64,000 nt of DNA from positions 888,001 through 952,000 of the forward strand of contig NC_091870.1 in NCBI RefSeq assembly GCF_019399895.1, read 5' to 3'. Below the pieces are notes generated by a model that saw nothing but the letters and a program-made list of their open reading frames with translations, searched no databases and was not told where the DNA came from. The stretch comes from Cardiocondyla obscurior (Eukaryota > Arthropoda > Insecta > Hymenoptera > Formicidae). Numbering within the stretch: the stretch's first letter is position 1; each line of letters starts with the position of its first letter. A program made the translations under genes and the position numbers. This document shows positions 22,299-34,847 of this stretch, piece after piece.

Positions 22299-25200
22299 CT
22301 CGAAACGCGTCGACAATACAGGGTGCTAAAGCCAAGAATTTACATTGCAGGTTTCAAGAAAAAACGACATCATTAAGAGTACGGTGAAGAAGTGACTCTG
22401 GGATTTTGGATGAGGCCCCGGAGTTTCATACAACATTAACGATTAAGGTAAAACATAAAAAAAAAAGAAAAAAAAAAAGAAAAATAAATTTACTCGACTT
22501 CTTCTTCGAAACAAAAGCAGATGCCACTAATACTCGTTATTAAGTTAAGCTAAAGATAACATCATAACATCTAGTAATAAAAAAAAAAAAAAAAAAGACG
22601 TGTGTCGACGGTGAAGTAAAAATAGCACGATGGTAATTTATTACTGTATAAGACATACTAATGGTCGTGTAATTGATAATTCTAGTTAATAATGATTTTA
22701 ATCTTTAACTGTTGTCTGAGAGATCAATTTTGATCTGTGGAGTTGAAAGACGAGATCCATCGAGAAAGACGATATTCCACGTAAGTGTGAATGCGGTGAA
22801 AAACAACGTCGAGAAAACGATGGCACATACGAGCTTAAATGGAAATTATGTGTCGTAATAGCTTAATATTGTATTGTAATGTTGGATCGAGTAGCAGACT
22901 TAACGGCTCCAGGATTGAAAATTGTGAATTAAACGTAAAAGTTGAAAGCAGAATATTCCTCTGCTTTATTTTGAAATATTCTCCGGCTATATAGAGATGG
23001 ACGAAGTGTGGAGGAAATCAGTAAACATAGCAGGAGAGACGATATTGAATTAATTGTTAACGAAAAGCGTAAAAATCACAAGACATTCACATAGCAAAAA
23101 AAAAAAAAAATGCGCGGAAGTCCGAAAACTCGAGATCTAAAAAAGAAAAAAAAATTAATTGTTTAGGAACTGCACACACTCGGCGCAAATTTCTGAAAGC
23201 AAGCTTTTGGAAAGCACTTTGGAAAAAGAAGTGGAGAGGAAAAAAAAAAAAAAAGAAGCAAAAAAATATCTCGTCGATATCGCATGTCTTAGGATTTTCT
23301 CGCTGTCTTAGAGTAGTGAAGTAGTTACTAGTTTTACTATATTATATGTATGTTTCGTTTGTGTTTTTCCCCTGGTGAAACTGTTGAGGCTATTATAACA
23401 TTTGAATGTGAGTCATGTTTTTACGTTAAGTCTCATTTGTCTTTTATGACTACAATGTGCTTGTGCATTGTATATCTGTTAATTTTGCGTTGGTTTTAAG
23501 TCGTTAAACTTATATTGATGGTAATATAAGGATAACACGAGCGTGTCAAAATTCAAAATTGTCGTCATGTTCTGAAATTTGATTTTGATTGACCGTTTGT
23601 TTCATTTCTCAGAGGGAGAGAGAGGGGGGGCTTGTCATATCACAATAACGGATAGAAAGTGACGAACTAAGGAATAAACGAGTGAACGAAGACTTCGGGC
23701 AAAAATCACTTCTGCAAGCCTGATAAATAGGATATTTATACAATCAAATCGCATGCATGTGGGAGAGGGGCTGAGAATTGCGTTGCAATTGCGGTTTCCC
23801 TCTCTTTAAATAGATTGCATTTTTTTTAACGTTGTTAGACGTGGGACTCCTCGCTTCGTCGCGGTGTCTCTGGGTGGAAATGTTCCTTTAAAGTAGCAAA
23901 GTTGAGCGACATATATTGTTCTATACAGAGAATACGTACGTTAGATATATACGTTATGTGCCCACATTGCTCATTCTCTGCAGAAGTGATCCGAGCCACC
24001 CCCGTTTGCCCTTGCGAGAGGCAACTTAACTCGGTTCGCTGCATACGCTGGCCAAGGGCTCAACCATCCATAGATATTATATTTTTTACAGAAGTGTTCA
24101 TAGATTGAGCCAACTTGGCGCGGCGTCGACGGATGTGTTACATGCCGCCCTCTCTCCTCGACGATCTGTGAAGACGATTAATTAAAGGCGAAAAAAAAAA
24201 AAAAAAAAAAATGTGATAATGATTATTCATGAAATAATAGTTAAAGAAAAACTTAAACAAAATAGCACAATCGCTGGGCATTATTTACAAAGTGCTAGCA
24301 AGCCTAATGTCAGCAGCCTTGTCGTATTTGGTATTTGAAAATAAAATTGAAAAATGCCGAATTGCGGACGGATTTTTCGTGGAAAATTCAACGCTCCTGT
24401 AGAGACGCGCGTGCGTTATCGATGCGGAATTAATTTCCGTGCAAAGAAAAAGACAAAGAAAAGAGAGAAAACAAAAGAAAAAAAATAAAAGAAATCAGGA
24501 TCGAGACACGGGAGTCTCGACGGAATTTGTCCGACGTTCGGCTTCCTCATATTCCATTGACGATAGATGATGATTTTGCGAAGCGCACCTATGACTAGCG
24601 CGAGCTGCGAGCTCGGATAAGGATACAGATGTACATCAATTCACGAACTCATTATCGCCCCATTAGATTTCGAATACTGCCGATACTTTGCAATAGGCCT
24701 GCGAACACTTCGCATTTGTACACTCTACGAGACAGCATTCTCCGATATACCGGACTTTTTTATACATATATTAAATGACACGCGATTTTCCCGGGCTCGC
24801 GGTCGTAAACGTGATAGGTGTGCAGAAGAATATTCATACGACACACAACATATCCACACATGCAGCATATAGCAGCAAGATAATAGGATTACATTGAATA
24901 CACTACCTCAAATCAATAGTAATTATGGATTTACAGTAATACGGAAAAAGAAAAAAAAAAAAATAAAGAGAACTCCGCTGCGGCCACGCTCGCCTCGTTG
25001 TTGTTACGATTCTTTATACCGTCGCCGAGATTTTTTTACGGGACGTATTTCTGACCGAAACTTTGTTGAAGGATGCACGTATTGTGGATTTATTCGCCTT
25101 GAATAATCTTGCCGATCTATATCAATTCTGAGAGACACGCAGGTGGAACTTTACGGATACTTCCTCCCGATTGTTTCAGGTGATAATTCTGTAATAATCA

Positions 25201-26855
25201 AACGTCTCGTTAATGAACTGCTTGTAATGTAGAACTTTTAATGTAATTTACATTTGAAATTTATTTCTACATGTTTTAATTATTCAGCACCTGATTTATA
25301 ATTAGGAATTAAAAAATATATATAGATATATATATTTATTCCCTTCATTTGGAGAATATTCAGGAGATTCTCGTTAGTTCCTCATCCGTGTTTCTCCGAA
25401 TTATAAGGAAAGGACCTACAAATGTACAAATATATATAAATATTAAGAAGATATTACGAGAGCGTTGCCGTTGCGGACTTTTTAAAGAGTAGTTCTTCAA
25501 ATCCAACAACGCTGCCGAATGCCGAACTGAGTAAAAAAATAAAAAAAATATTAAAAAAAAAAAAGGAAGAAAGAAAGAAAGAAGTATCAAGAAGTATCTT
25601 TGCAGCAGAGACGGAATGAAAGAGATGATAGGAATGATTTATTGACTACATTCATAGTCTTTAAAGAGTAACGACGTTTGATTTCTATATTGGTGAATTT
25701 TTCTGTAATTTCACGTACACTATATAAATGACAATTCTGAACGTGTGAACGGGAGAGATTGCGAAAGCGGAGCATGAGAGAGAATTAAACGGGTGAGACC
25801 GAACAAGAGAGAGAAAGTTTACCTTGTACATTTACAAATTGTGGTTATTACGAATGAATTATTATTAATTATTATTATTATCACGGATTATACTATGATT
25901 ATTATTATCATCATGTAGAATGCTTCTTACTGACTGAATAAAATGTTTTCAATGTCTAGGATCGTCATCTCTTCCAGGCTGTGCGCAAGATTTAAGTCGC
26001 TTTTGTTTTTAAATATAATATAATAATTATTTGGATTTTTCGTTACGTTACCTGAGGTTTTAATTATATTAATAATATAATAAACACATGTAAAGTGCTA
26101 TTTTTTTTTTTACGCAGCGAATGTACGTTTTTCTTTTTTTTTTTCTTATAAAAACGCATTCATGTGATCAATTTCTGTGTGATGGATCGTTCTCTAAAGT
26201 AAATCGCCAGTCGCGGCCATGACTAAATAAACAAATCTGCCTCAACCTCCATCTACAGGTTGATTCCCGAACGTTATTCACAACGCGGAAGTTCTCGTGC
26301 GATTTTCGTGGTTGGCGATTATTAACGGCTGTATTCGCCACGCTTCCGACTGATTTGTCACAACGATACGAACTAATTAAAGGATCGATTGCATTTTCAT
26401 TTCATAATGAAATGACCAACAGCTTTGGGCACAGCGGAGTTGACGATTGAATCGTCACGCTTACACTGGCCTTCCCGCAATTTTTTTTTTTTTGTTTTTC
26501 TTTTGTTTGCCTTTTTTTAATAGATCTTGTCTCGGGGTGTTTTATTGACATGTCGCCGTGCGATACATTTAACAATCTCGATTTCACACACGGTGCACTA
26601 TCTAAACGGACTCACGTGTACCTCGCATTATGAGAGAGAGTGTGAAACAATTTATTTCCTTCGACCAATGTTGCAAGGTAATTAGTTTTATAAAAATTTT
26701 ATTTAGTCTTGTAAAATTAGATACGTTTGACTTAATGATTTTCGCGTGACGATTGAACTCTGATTTTCTATCGATTTTTGTTCACAAGGATATGCTGTTG
26801 TTAAGGACCAGGCGTTGAATGATAAGCCAGAGGATATTAAGGAAGCCGTTCAAGT
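22299..26855. other. Long NGDN 3' UTR / intergenic stretch, no gene seen
   Basis: About 4.5 kb without a supported CDS. AATAAA at 25937-25942 and 26226-26231 are candidate distal poly(A) signals on the plus strand. Much of the first ~1.4 kb has a UTR-like composition with many purine and A runs. The last ~250 nt probably include the TMEM64 promoter and 5' UTR. Short open frames around 23835-24108 and 24894-25106 show no family features. Confidence 0.5.
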
Positions 26856-27878
26856 ATGGACCAGATTATTGACATAGATGACGTTGAGACTGGGATGCGA
26901 TCTTCCAAGAGTTCGACGATACCCTTTAGCTGCATTAGCTCGAACTCGATATGCTACGTTGCGATAACGATTGCCACCCTGGCCTTCCTTGGCACGATTG
27001 TCTTCATTTGCAGAGATTATATCAAACTGCTTCTCTACTGGATTGAGCACCAGAACGCCTGGATCATTGCCGTGATCTTCATAGGCCTGTTCACGGTGGT
27101 GTCCTTCCCGATTGTAATCGGTTACCTGTTTCTCATCGTCGCGAGCGGCTACCTGTTCGGCACTGTTCGCGGATTGGCAATCGTAATACTCTCTGCAAAC
27201 CTTGGCATAGCAATAGCCCATGTTACTCTAGGTCTACTGTCCACCAGACTGCCAATAGGCGCCCTCCTGCAAAGCGATACAGCGAGAGCGATACTTCGAG
27301 TAATATCTGGGCCTCAAGCCTTTAAAATTGTGCTGTTCGCTCGGCTCACTCCAATTCCATTTGGTCTTCAAAATACTATTTTTGCAGTACGTATTTAACG
27401 CGTTCGCTGTACACATGATAGTATATGCTTTAGCACGCAATTAACAGTGTTGTGTATAATTATATGTATGTATAATTAGGTCAGTAATATAGGTGGTTTT
27501 CATTACCACGTAGCCAGCGCGATAGGCTTACTACCCGCTCAATTGGTCAACGTTTACTTGGGCAGTAGTCTGAGATCAATGCAAGATGTGTTAGAAGATA
27601 AATCGACAGCGGCAACTGGTTACATAGTGTTTTGCTTCCAGGTATGTAATTCTTTGTTAAACTTTTGTAAAAAGAAATAATTTCCGAGGTAATAATTTTT
27701 CTCATGGTTATAGATATTAATAGGAGTCTCGTTAATGGTTTACATTGTACAAAAAGCACGAAAAGAGCTACAGCTGACATTATTCGAGGCAGATCTCGCT
27801 TCCATGGCAAATTCTCCCCATTACATTCTCGATGGTTTACCAGACTCCAAGTTGATCTTAACGAATTTAATTGCGTAA
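26856..27878 (+). CDS. TMEM64: TMEM64-like VTT/SNARE-associated membrane protein
   Basis: Three exons: 26856-27386, 27480-27641, 27714-27878 (TAA); 285 residues. Vertebrate TMEM64 is longer because of its N-terminal extension. About 40 N-terminal cytosolic residues precede hydrophobic segments (I-C-Y-V-A-I-T-I-A-T-L-A-F, A-W-I-I-A-V-I-F-I-G-L-F, I-V-I-G-Y-L-F-L-I-V-A-S-G). The DedA/VTT signature region follows (G-Y-L-F-G-T-V-R-G, F-A-R-L-T-P-I-P-F-G-L-Q-N). Exon 2 encodes the conserved G-L-L-P-A-Q-L-[VL]-N-x-Y-L-G-[ST]-[ST]-L-R-[ST]-M-x-D-V. The VTT superfamily (TMEM41B, VMP1) includes lipid scramblases at the ER. TMEM64 itself has been linked to SERCA2 and Wnt signalling in mammals. The precise function in insects is not known to me. 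Confidence 0.92.
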
Positions 27879-30799
27879 TTTTTTTTTTTTAATCGATTAT
27901 AAGCATTTTGACAATTTGTAATTTTTTTTGCGATTAATCGTCGATTTTTTTCTTCATAATTATATTTTTTATTATTTAGTAATAATTTCTATATATCTTC
28001 CATAAGTATATTTTGCTAAGACTTATTGACGGTGCTTTTGGCATTTAGGATTTTGAGAGATACACGGCATTATGCAGGAATTTGTTATCACAGATATGTA
28101 TTTAATCTTACCAAAGTTAAAGTAATTTTAGTACCAAACAAAGTTCGTGAGTATATGATGCATACATATATATTTTGATAAAAAAAAAAATGGATGCAAT
28201 AAGGAATTGTAAATCCAATGTATAAAGCTTACTTGCAATAAGAGTACTATAATTTATACATTGCTTGTGTGTATGTATATATATATGTATACATTTAAAA
28301 TTAATGATAGAGACTGATACTTTACATTTATACTTTCCGCAATGTTCTTGATTAATTAGTCTCTCTTATATTTTTTATAGTTCGAAATTTGTTGTTAATG
28401 TAATGATATTATGCATTTGTCCTTGTTTTTTTTTTTTTTTTTTGTACATTATTATATCTATACGATATAATCCTGGAAAGAGAATGTGTCTCGGTGATAG
28501 AGGAAATAAAGAAATGAATATAATAAATTATCATTCTTCAACCAATCGTTATGTATGTAAATAAATTGTAAACTCGTAGTCCTTTTTTGCTGTACCGTGT
28601 ACTTTGTTAACATTTATTATCTGACTAGAACTTTGGATGTAAATCGACGTTTTTCGTTTCACTCGCGTCCTGAAGCTTGAAGAATTCATGCATACTTCGG
28701 AGTACAAGCGCTATCTTTTTTTTTTTATCCTTCCAGCTTCGAGACGTTTGATATATTTAAAGGAATGGCGGCGGCATTTCGCTTTTATATCTGCGTACAT
28801 TATATATATATATATTTTTTTTTTCTATGTAGCTCTGTTAGTTTCCCCCCCTATTTTTTTTTACAATTCCGTTATTTAACTTAACGTATCTGGAATCACA
28901 TTATAAAAATTGTCTCGGCGTTCCTTATAACGTATCATCGTGTATGTACAAAGATTATGAGCGACCGGATATTCTTAGCAGCTATTTAGGTTTTGCTTTT
29001 CTATCTTTCATAATATACATATAATTGTATCATTCTCGCATACGCCTCTCTTTTCGATAACGTTATAAGCTCGCGAGAGGCTGATTAAGTATGTACAACA
29101 ATCAATTTTGGCCAACAAACAATAAACCGCAACGTATTACTACATATGACACAGAATTAAATGACTGTTGTCGTTGATATTTACACATTAACAAAAACTT
29201 AGCTTCTGAAATTTATTCGCGTACGGATATTTTACTGTGTATGATCGTGTAAAGTTCGAGGAAGTTAATAATAAATCGATTATTAACTCGCATCGTAACG
29301 GTACACTTTCAACTTTCATATCCCATCGGTAGAAGGCATTTCCGGTGAACTTAATTTTAGATTATAAAATAAAAAAAAAAGGTAGTATGCGGACTTGTTA
29401 TATCTAAGATTATTTTACAAAATAAATTGGATCGATAAACGGAATATTTCATCTAATTCGACTATTCTAAAACATCTGTTGTTGCCTTTTATAATGTAGG
29501 AAATGTGTAAGGAAGCAATTATTCAGTTGGAAGAAATATTATGGCCGATATAATAAAATTTTCGATACTTAATTAATTACCAACATACGTAACAAAGTTA
29601 ATCAGAATACGGAACTATAATTATCATTAAATTCTGTACAGGCTAAATTAATTTCAAATTAATTAAAGGAGAAAATTCTATATATAATTGACCGTAATAT
29701 ATTCTATCCTTGTTTCTTTACTACATATAAATTTCTTAAAACCAAAAAATTACTCGCGCTTCACTAAACTTGAAATTAAAAACTATAATTTGTCATATTT
29801 AACACAACTGTGTAATAATCTTTTGGCTTTTACATTTGACAGAAAATAATATAATTATAGTCTTGTCATCAAATTGCATAAAAACATCTTACAAGCGTTA
29901 AATCGCAACGCTTTACTAGGAGCTTTCTTAGTGCGTTATTATCTAGCCTTATATATATATATATCTTTCCATTTATTCGACAAATATATTATTTCAGCAA
30001 ACGTAATAACAACAATCTTATGGCCACATTATAAACACATAACATAGAGCACAGAAGAGATTACATATAAAATTGATTTTTAGTTTACTTACATATCAGC
30101 TAACCAGTCCGTTAAAAAGCTATTGATATCACAAAGTTCCGAGAGGGTCGATCTCAAATAAGTCACATAGATAAGTATAAATAACACGTAAAGTGCCTTG
30201 TCTCGAAGAACTATTTACGAGTAAAGAAAAAGAAACTTTAATAATCAAACGAATTATAACAAAGACGAAATAAATAGAGTTGCGAGCGACAGTTCGACTA
30301 ACGTTTGAATTCAAGATATGTTGCAACTTGTCTTTTTTTTTTTTTTTTAGTACACAATATGAAAAATACATATAGCAAATTATACCACACAGATATGGCA
30401 GAGTTCGTCAAAAATTATTTTACAAATTGCAATAAAGAATTAATATTGAATAAAAAAATATATAGTATGAACCATGGAGATAAGAATATCAGGAGGGAGC
30501 GTAAACTGTACTTGAGGGCGAGAGGTATGAAGCCAGAGAAGTGAGAGGAAATATCCCGGCGGCCACTTTAGTTGTTCGTAGATATACGTATGTTGAAAGT
30601 CCGTTATATTAGCCGTAATAGCGTGACGTTAATCATCAATTTTCACTGTCGTGGTTATTCATTTCCATGACTGTGGGCTTTATTCCCCTTGCCCTTTTGG
30701 CTTCGCCCCCGCAACATTACGCTCCCTCCTAGTATTCTTATCTCCACGGTACGAATAAAGAACATACCGTCGAGATCTGACGACCCGCTTGCTGCGTTA
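27879..30799. other. Convergent TMEM64/MKLN1 3' region
   Basis: About 2.9 kb, AT-rich with T-runs (for example about 28427-28443 and 30333-30350) and TA microsatellite patches (about 28801-28815 and 29950-29962). It includes the foldback element at 30471-30750. The rest looks like 3' UTR of either gene. No coding region is recognised. Confidence 0.5.
30471..30750. mobile_element. Foldback/MITE-like element B (non-coding)
   Basis: Terminal inverted repeats of about 33 bp at 30472-30504 and 30717-30749 differ at only three positions. Shared cores are GGAGATAAGAATA and AGGAGGGAGCGTAA. Flanks TATGAA (left) and TACGAA (right) may be a decayed 6-bp target-site duplication. The interior also carries a weaker inverted repeat (GAAGCC region). 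It lies 50 nt beyond the muskelin stop, so it is probably transcribed in the MKLN1 3' UTR. There is no transposase ORF. Confidence 0.7.
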
Positions 30800-33700
30800 T
30801 TATAGCGGTAGAAGATCGATTAGATTTGCTCGCGGCTGTGTCAACGACTCCGGGAAAAATTCTGCGAGTTTGTTATAGAGCTCGGTTCGCAAGTTATGTA
30901 CATCACGAGTATTTATGCATTGATGCGTTGCCACACCAGTTGTCATTTCGCTTAAATTTGTATTCGAATGGGAAACGTCCTCAAAGTTATTTTGTTTTCG
31001 GAATAGAATCGACGTCAACAGTTGAAACTGCGAAGAAAATACGATAACTAACGATTATTGATCAGCGATAATATTATAATTTGACAATAGAGACGCTGCA
31101 AATTATGGTGCATATAAACGTAATAAAAATGCGTATTCTTTCATACCTCTTTCGTTTGTTGTACATCATTGTGGTCGATAATCTCAAAGATCTTTGTCTG
31201 TAGATATTCGAGAGCCTCTATACTATTATTCAGAGCAAGCTCTCTAAATTTATGTTTCCTAATGATTAATTTGCATCTTTTCAAAATTTGCTCGGCTGTG
31301 GGTCGGTGTAATTCTAATTGCCAAAAATCGTCGAGTCTCAAATTTGGAAGGCAAGATCTACCTGGATTACCACCAAACAGAAAATGTACCTAATAAGGAA
31401 AAAAAAAAATTAGAAGTTAAATTATTGAACCAAATTAAAATTAATTTATTTAGAAATTAAATTTATTATATTATTACTATTATATTTATTATAATGTACC
31501 TTTCTGGTGTGATCATAAACAAGTTGATGTGCGAATCGCGGACATGGTTCGTAATCTTGCATCTTGCTCCAATATTTTTCACCGACATTTTCGTTACGAT
31601 ATATACAAGACCATTTGCTACTTTGAATATTGTACACCCAAAAAGAATTTTGCACGTTGTCATCTCTTTTATCTTTGTCTTTGCTTAAACCCTAAAAAAA
31701 AAATTGTTAGATATAAATATTATAATTTATATAACTAAAAAAATTTTTATTCTTATACATTAATTAAAAATTTTGCATATTAATTAATTGTATTTCAAAT
31801 TAATGTATATGATATACAAACCGATAAGACATAAATTTCGCCACGTTCAGGATCAATAGTTGCTCTCTGTGTGAAACCAGCCGCTGGAACGTGGTTGGAA
31901 TCCTTTGTCGTGCCGAATTCGTTGTAGCTTATATATTCGACGTGTTGCGTATCGACTTCGTAAGTAAAGAAATCGCTTAGATATTCTTTACCTCTTTGTC
32001 CAGCAAATATATACAGTTTTCTAGATCGCTGAAACACATAATCTCACTTTGTAAATATCTCCTTACGCATTTACGGATTTATTTTATTATTTTTCTCGTG
32101 TTACAGTTTAAAGAGGATGCGAATACCAACCGGATGAAATAACATGGAGTGACCAGCGCGCGATCTGTAGATCCGCATGTCCCTCGAACATGGTTTATCG
32201 GCAATATCGCAAGCGAGTTTGATCCAGGTGCCAGTCGGGACATGATAAGAATATAGCCCCGAAAAATGTGGCTCTGGTATTAAACCGTGTTCATCGGCAC
32301 TGTATAAATTAAGAAAATTATATGCAAAGATAATGAGATAGAAAATTTCAAAATCATACGTAAGAATATTACCGAAATATACAGCGAGTTTTATATTATT
32401 TCTTTTTTTAATTTGCTTTAATTTTCTATTTTTTATTATTATATAATTTAAATTAATTTTTTAATATAACTGACTAACCTACTCGGATGAGTCAGTACTC
32501 GTCCGCCAAAAACATAGATAGTTCGTTTTTCCACGTCCATCGACATTTGATGATCAAATACGAGCGGTGGCCCACCCATCGTCCCCGTGTCCTCCGAAAT
32601 CTGCGTCCACTTATTTGACTCAATGTCGTAAACGTAAAAGTCGCTCTTCAAATTCTCGCAAGTACGATACTGCGTGTCTAAGTACCTGCCTAATGTAAAG
32701 AGTTGTCGTCTTTGTGGATCTAAACACATTTTGTGGCACGACCGTGCACTCGGACCTCCCTAAAATCATAGGTAATAAAAAAAAATGTAAGTGTAATGAG
32801 AAATGAATTGTGTATGATTCCGATGTCAAATCGTATTGTAGCATTTAATTTAATTTATTAAATACTACCGACCACTGCTTCGGTATCCTTGCATATGAGC
32901 GTCCATTTGCCGGTTTCTATGTCATATGACCACAAATCGGAAAGATCTTGATTACCGTCCCATCCGCCAAAGAGATAAAGCACCTCGACCGTGGGATCGA
33001 GTACCATTTGATGACCGCCTCGCATCCCGGGTTTAGGTTCACTGGACGATAACTTTGTCCATATTGCTCTATAAGTTTGAGCATTGATATAATCGTTTAA
33101 GAGCCCCACTAAAAAGCGAATTTAATAATACATAAGCGTTACGAGTAAAATAGGTGCAAAAAAAAAGTTTACGTAATTAAACCTACTCGTGAGTGCATTA
33201 CTGATAAAACGCTCTGCTTGCAAATGATCGCCTTTAATAACCAAGAGATCATAGAGAGTAGACAATCGCGGATCCTCTAATGGAACCCCAGTAACTCTCT
33301 GTAAAGTTTCGACAATTTCAGGCTGTTCCATTTGCCGAAAATGTTTCATACACAGTCTTATTATCTCCTTTTGTCGATACTGCAATACGAAAAATCGTTT
33401 TATTATTTTAATTTTAAAATTAGTTTTATTTCGAAATCCTTTTTTTTTTTCGATATATTTACCATATTAAACCACTCAAAACAGGGCTTTACAATTTTGG
33501 GATCATTGATACCAGTTAATCTAATATGCCATATGGAAAAATTGAAACTGGGACCCCATGATTGCAAAGGAAGTATCTTTATGTACCGGACAGGAAAATA
33601 ATTCCCTTCATTTCCCAAAACATGCTTAAGATCAAATGTTTCTGGTATGGAATCATTTCTCAGGCCACTAAAAAAAATAAAATATTCTAGTTAAATAACG

Positions 33701-34314
33701 AAATAATTTTATGTAGGTAAAGTAACTGCCAGCAAACCTTTCGAGAAGTTCCATCATATTCTCAGGCTCCAATCCACCAAATATCTTGAATTTCTTTATG
33801 TTGCATACATGAGTCTTTTCATATTTCCCAAAAGTGATGTACTTGACGATTGAGGGACTCTGGAGCTTCAGGATGAGATACTGAAACAGTCGACGAAATA
33901 AGTGATATGACGCAGAGGGCGGCGCGCGCGATATGTACCTGCGGATGATTGTCGATGTCGGAGGACCAACGCGAAGACTGATCCGATGGTTTGTCGACGA
34001 TAATATTTCTGAAAAAAAAATAAAAAGACATTCAGCGTGCGTGAGTTGCAACGGGATAAGCTGCGTCGTCGCATATTTTAACGCGCGTATCGTCCGTGCG
34101 AGTACGGCATGTCCAGATGACGTTCTCGTGTTTTTTAGGTTAAAAAATTACGATCGGCCGCCGGCGGGGTTCACCCGGGCGTATCTTGATATAAACGGAC
34201 TTACGGACGCGAGGGTGGCACTCACTCAGGTATATAACTGGAAGAATAACTGGAGCACTTGTAAATCCGATACTCCAGCACCTTTTGAAAATCACCACTC
34301 TCGCTCGACGCCAT
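30800..34314 (-). CDS. MKLN1: Muskelin (kelch protein, CTLH/GID ubiquitin ligase subunit)
   Basis: Twelve exons in transcript order: 34314-34226, 34008-33939, 33880-33738, 33667-33463, 33379-33187, 33108-32873, 32759-32479, 32299-32131, 32028-31822, 31691-31500, 31389-31147, 31027-30800 (TAA); 751 residues (human 735), all phases consistent. The N-terminal discoidin-like domain includes N-I-I-V-D-K-P-S-D-Q-S-S-R-W-S-S and I-T-F-G-K-Y-E-K-T-H-V-C-N. A LisH/CTLH helical region follows (I-I-R-L-C-M-K-H-F-R-Q). Then come kelch repeats (G-M-R-G-G-H-Q-M-V, Y-L-F-G-G-W-D-G, F-A-G-Q-R-G, C-P-R-F-A-H-Q-L-V-Y-D, H-F-L-F-G-G-N-P-G). A C-terminal helical tail ends N-L-I-D-L-L-P-L. Muskelin is a substrate-side subunit of the CTLH E3 complex; in Drosophila this complex clears maternal RNA regulators. 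It shares a promoter with RUNDC1. Confidence 0.97.
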
Positions 34315-34847
34315 GTTACACAAGTGACATAACCTTCAATATTTCAGACACATTAGGCCGCGTAGGCGGGCGAGCTCGGAAATTGGATATTTGACGAAAT
34401 TCGCTACGAACCGCCACCGTCGCCAACGGCAATTTCAAGTAACTAGAATGAACCATGCGCGCGCGTTATTTTCGAGTAGATCCCAATTGAAAATTAAATC
34501 TCAAACCTCCGAAACCTCTTTGACAGCTGACGTTTGCCACCGCTAATTTCTTTTTTTTTTAATATATAGAATGATGGAAGCCAGCCGCCACCGGTGTAAA
34601 TCGAGGATTCAGGCAGCGATGGAAGTCAACTGCCTGGTTCTGGACTAGTCTGGACTGGTCCGATGGTTTGAAAGCGCGAGGGAGCCTACTTTTGCGCGAT
34701 CCTGTACCGCTGACGTCCGTAGGGTCCGTGGTATCTCGATCGTACGCACACGTGCGCAGGTGGTCAACTCATAATGATCTGGGCATGAGAAAAACGTCCG
34801 GGATTTAGACCCACGTCCCCGTAATTCGGAGGGAAATTGTGCGCCGA
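34315..34847. promoter_or_regulatory. Bidirectional MKLN1/RUNDC1 promoter
   Basis: GC-richer spacer between divergent muskelin (ATG at 34314) and RUNDC1. Only short open frames are present. No TATA box is evident. Confidence 0.5.
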
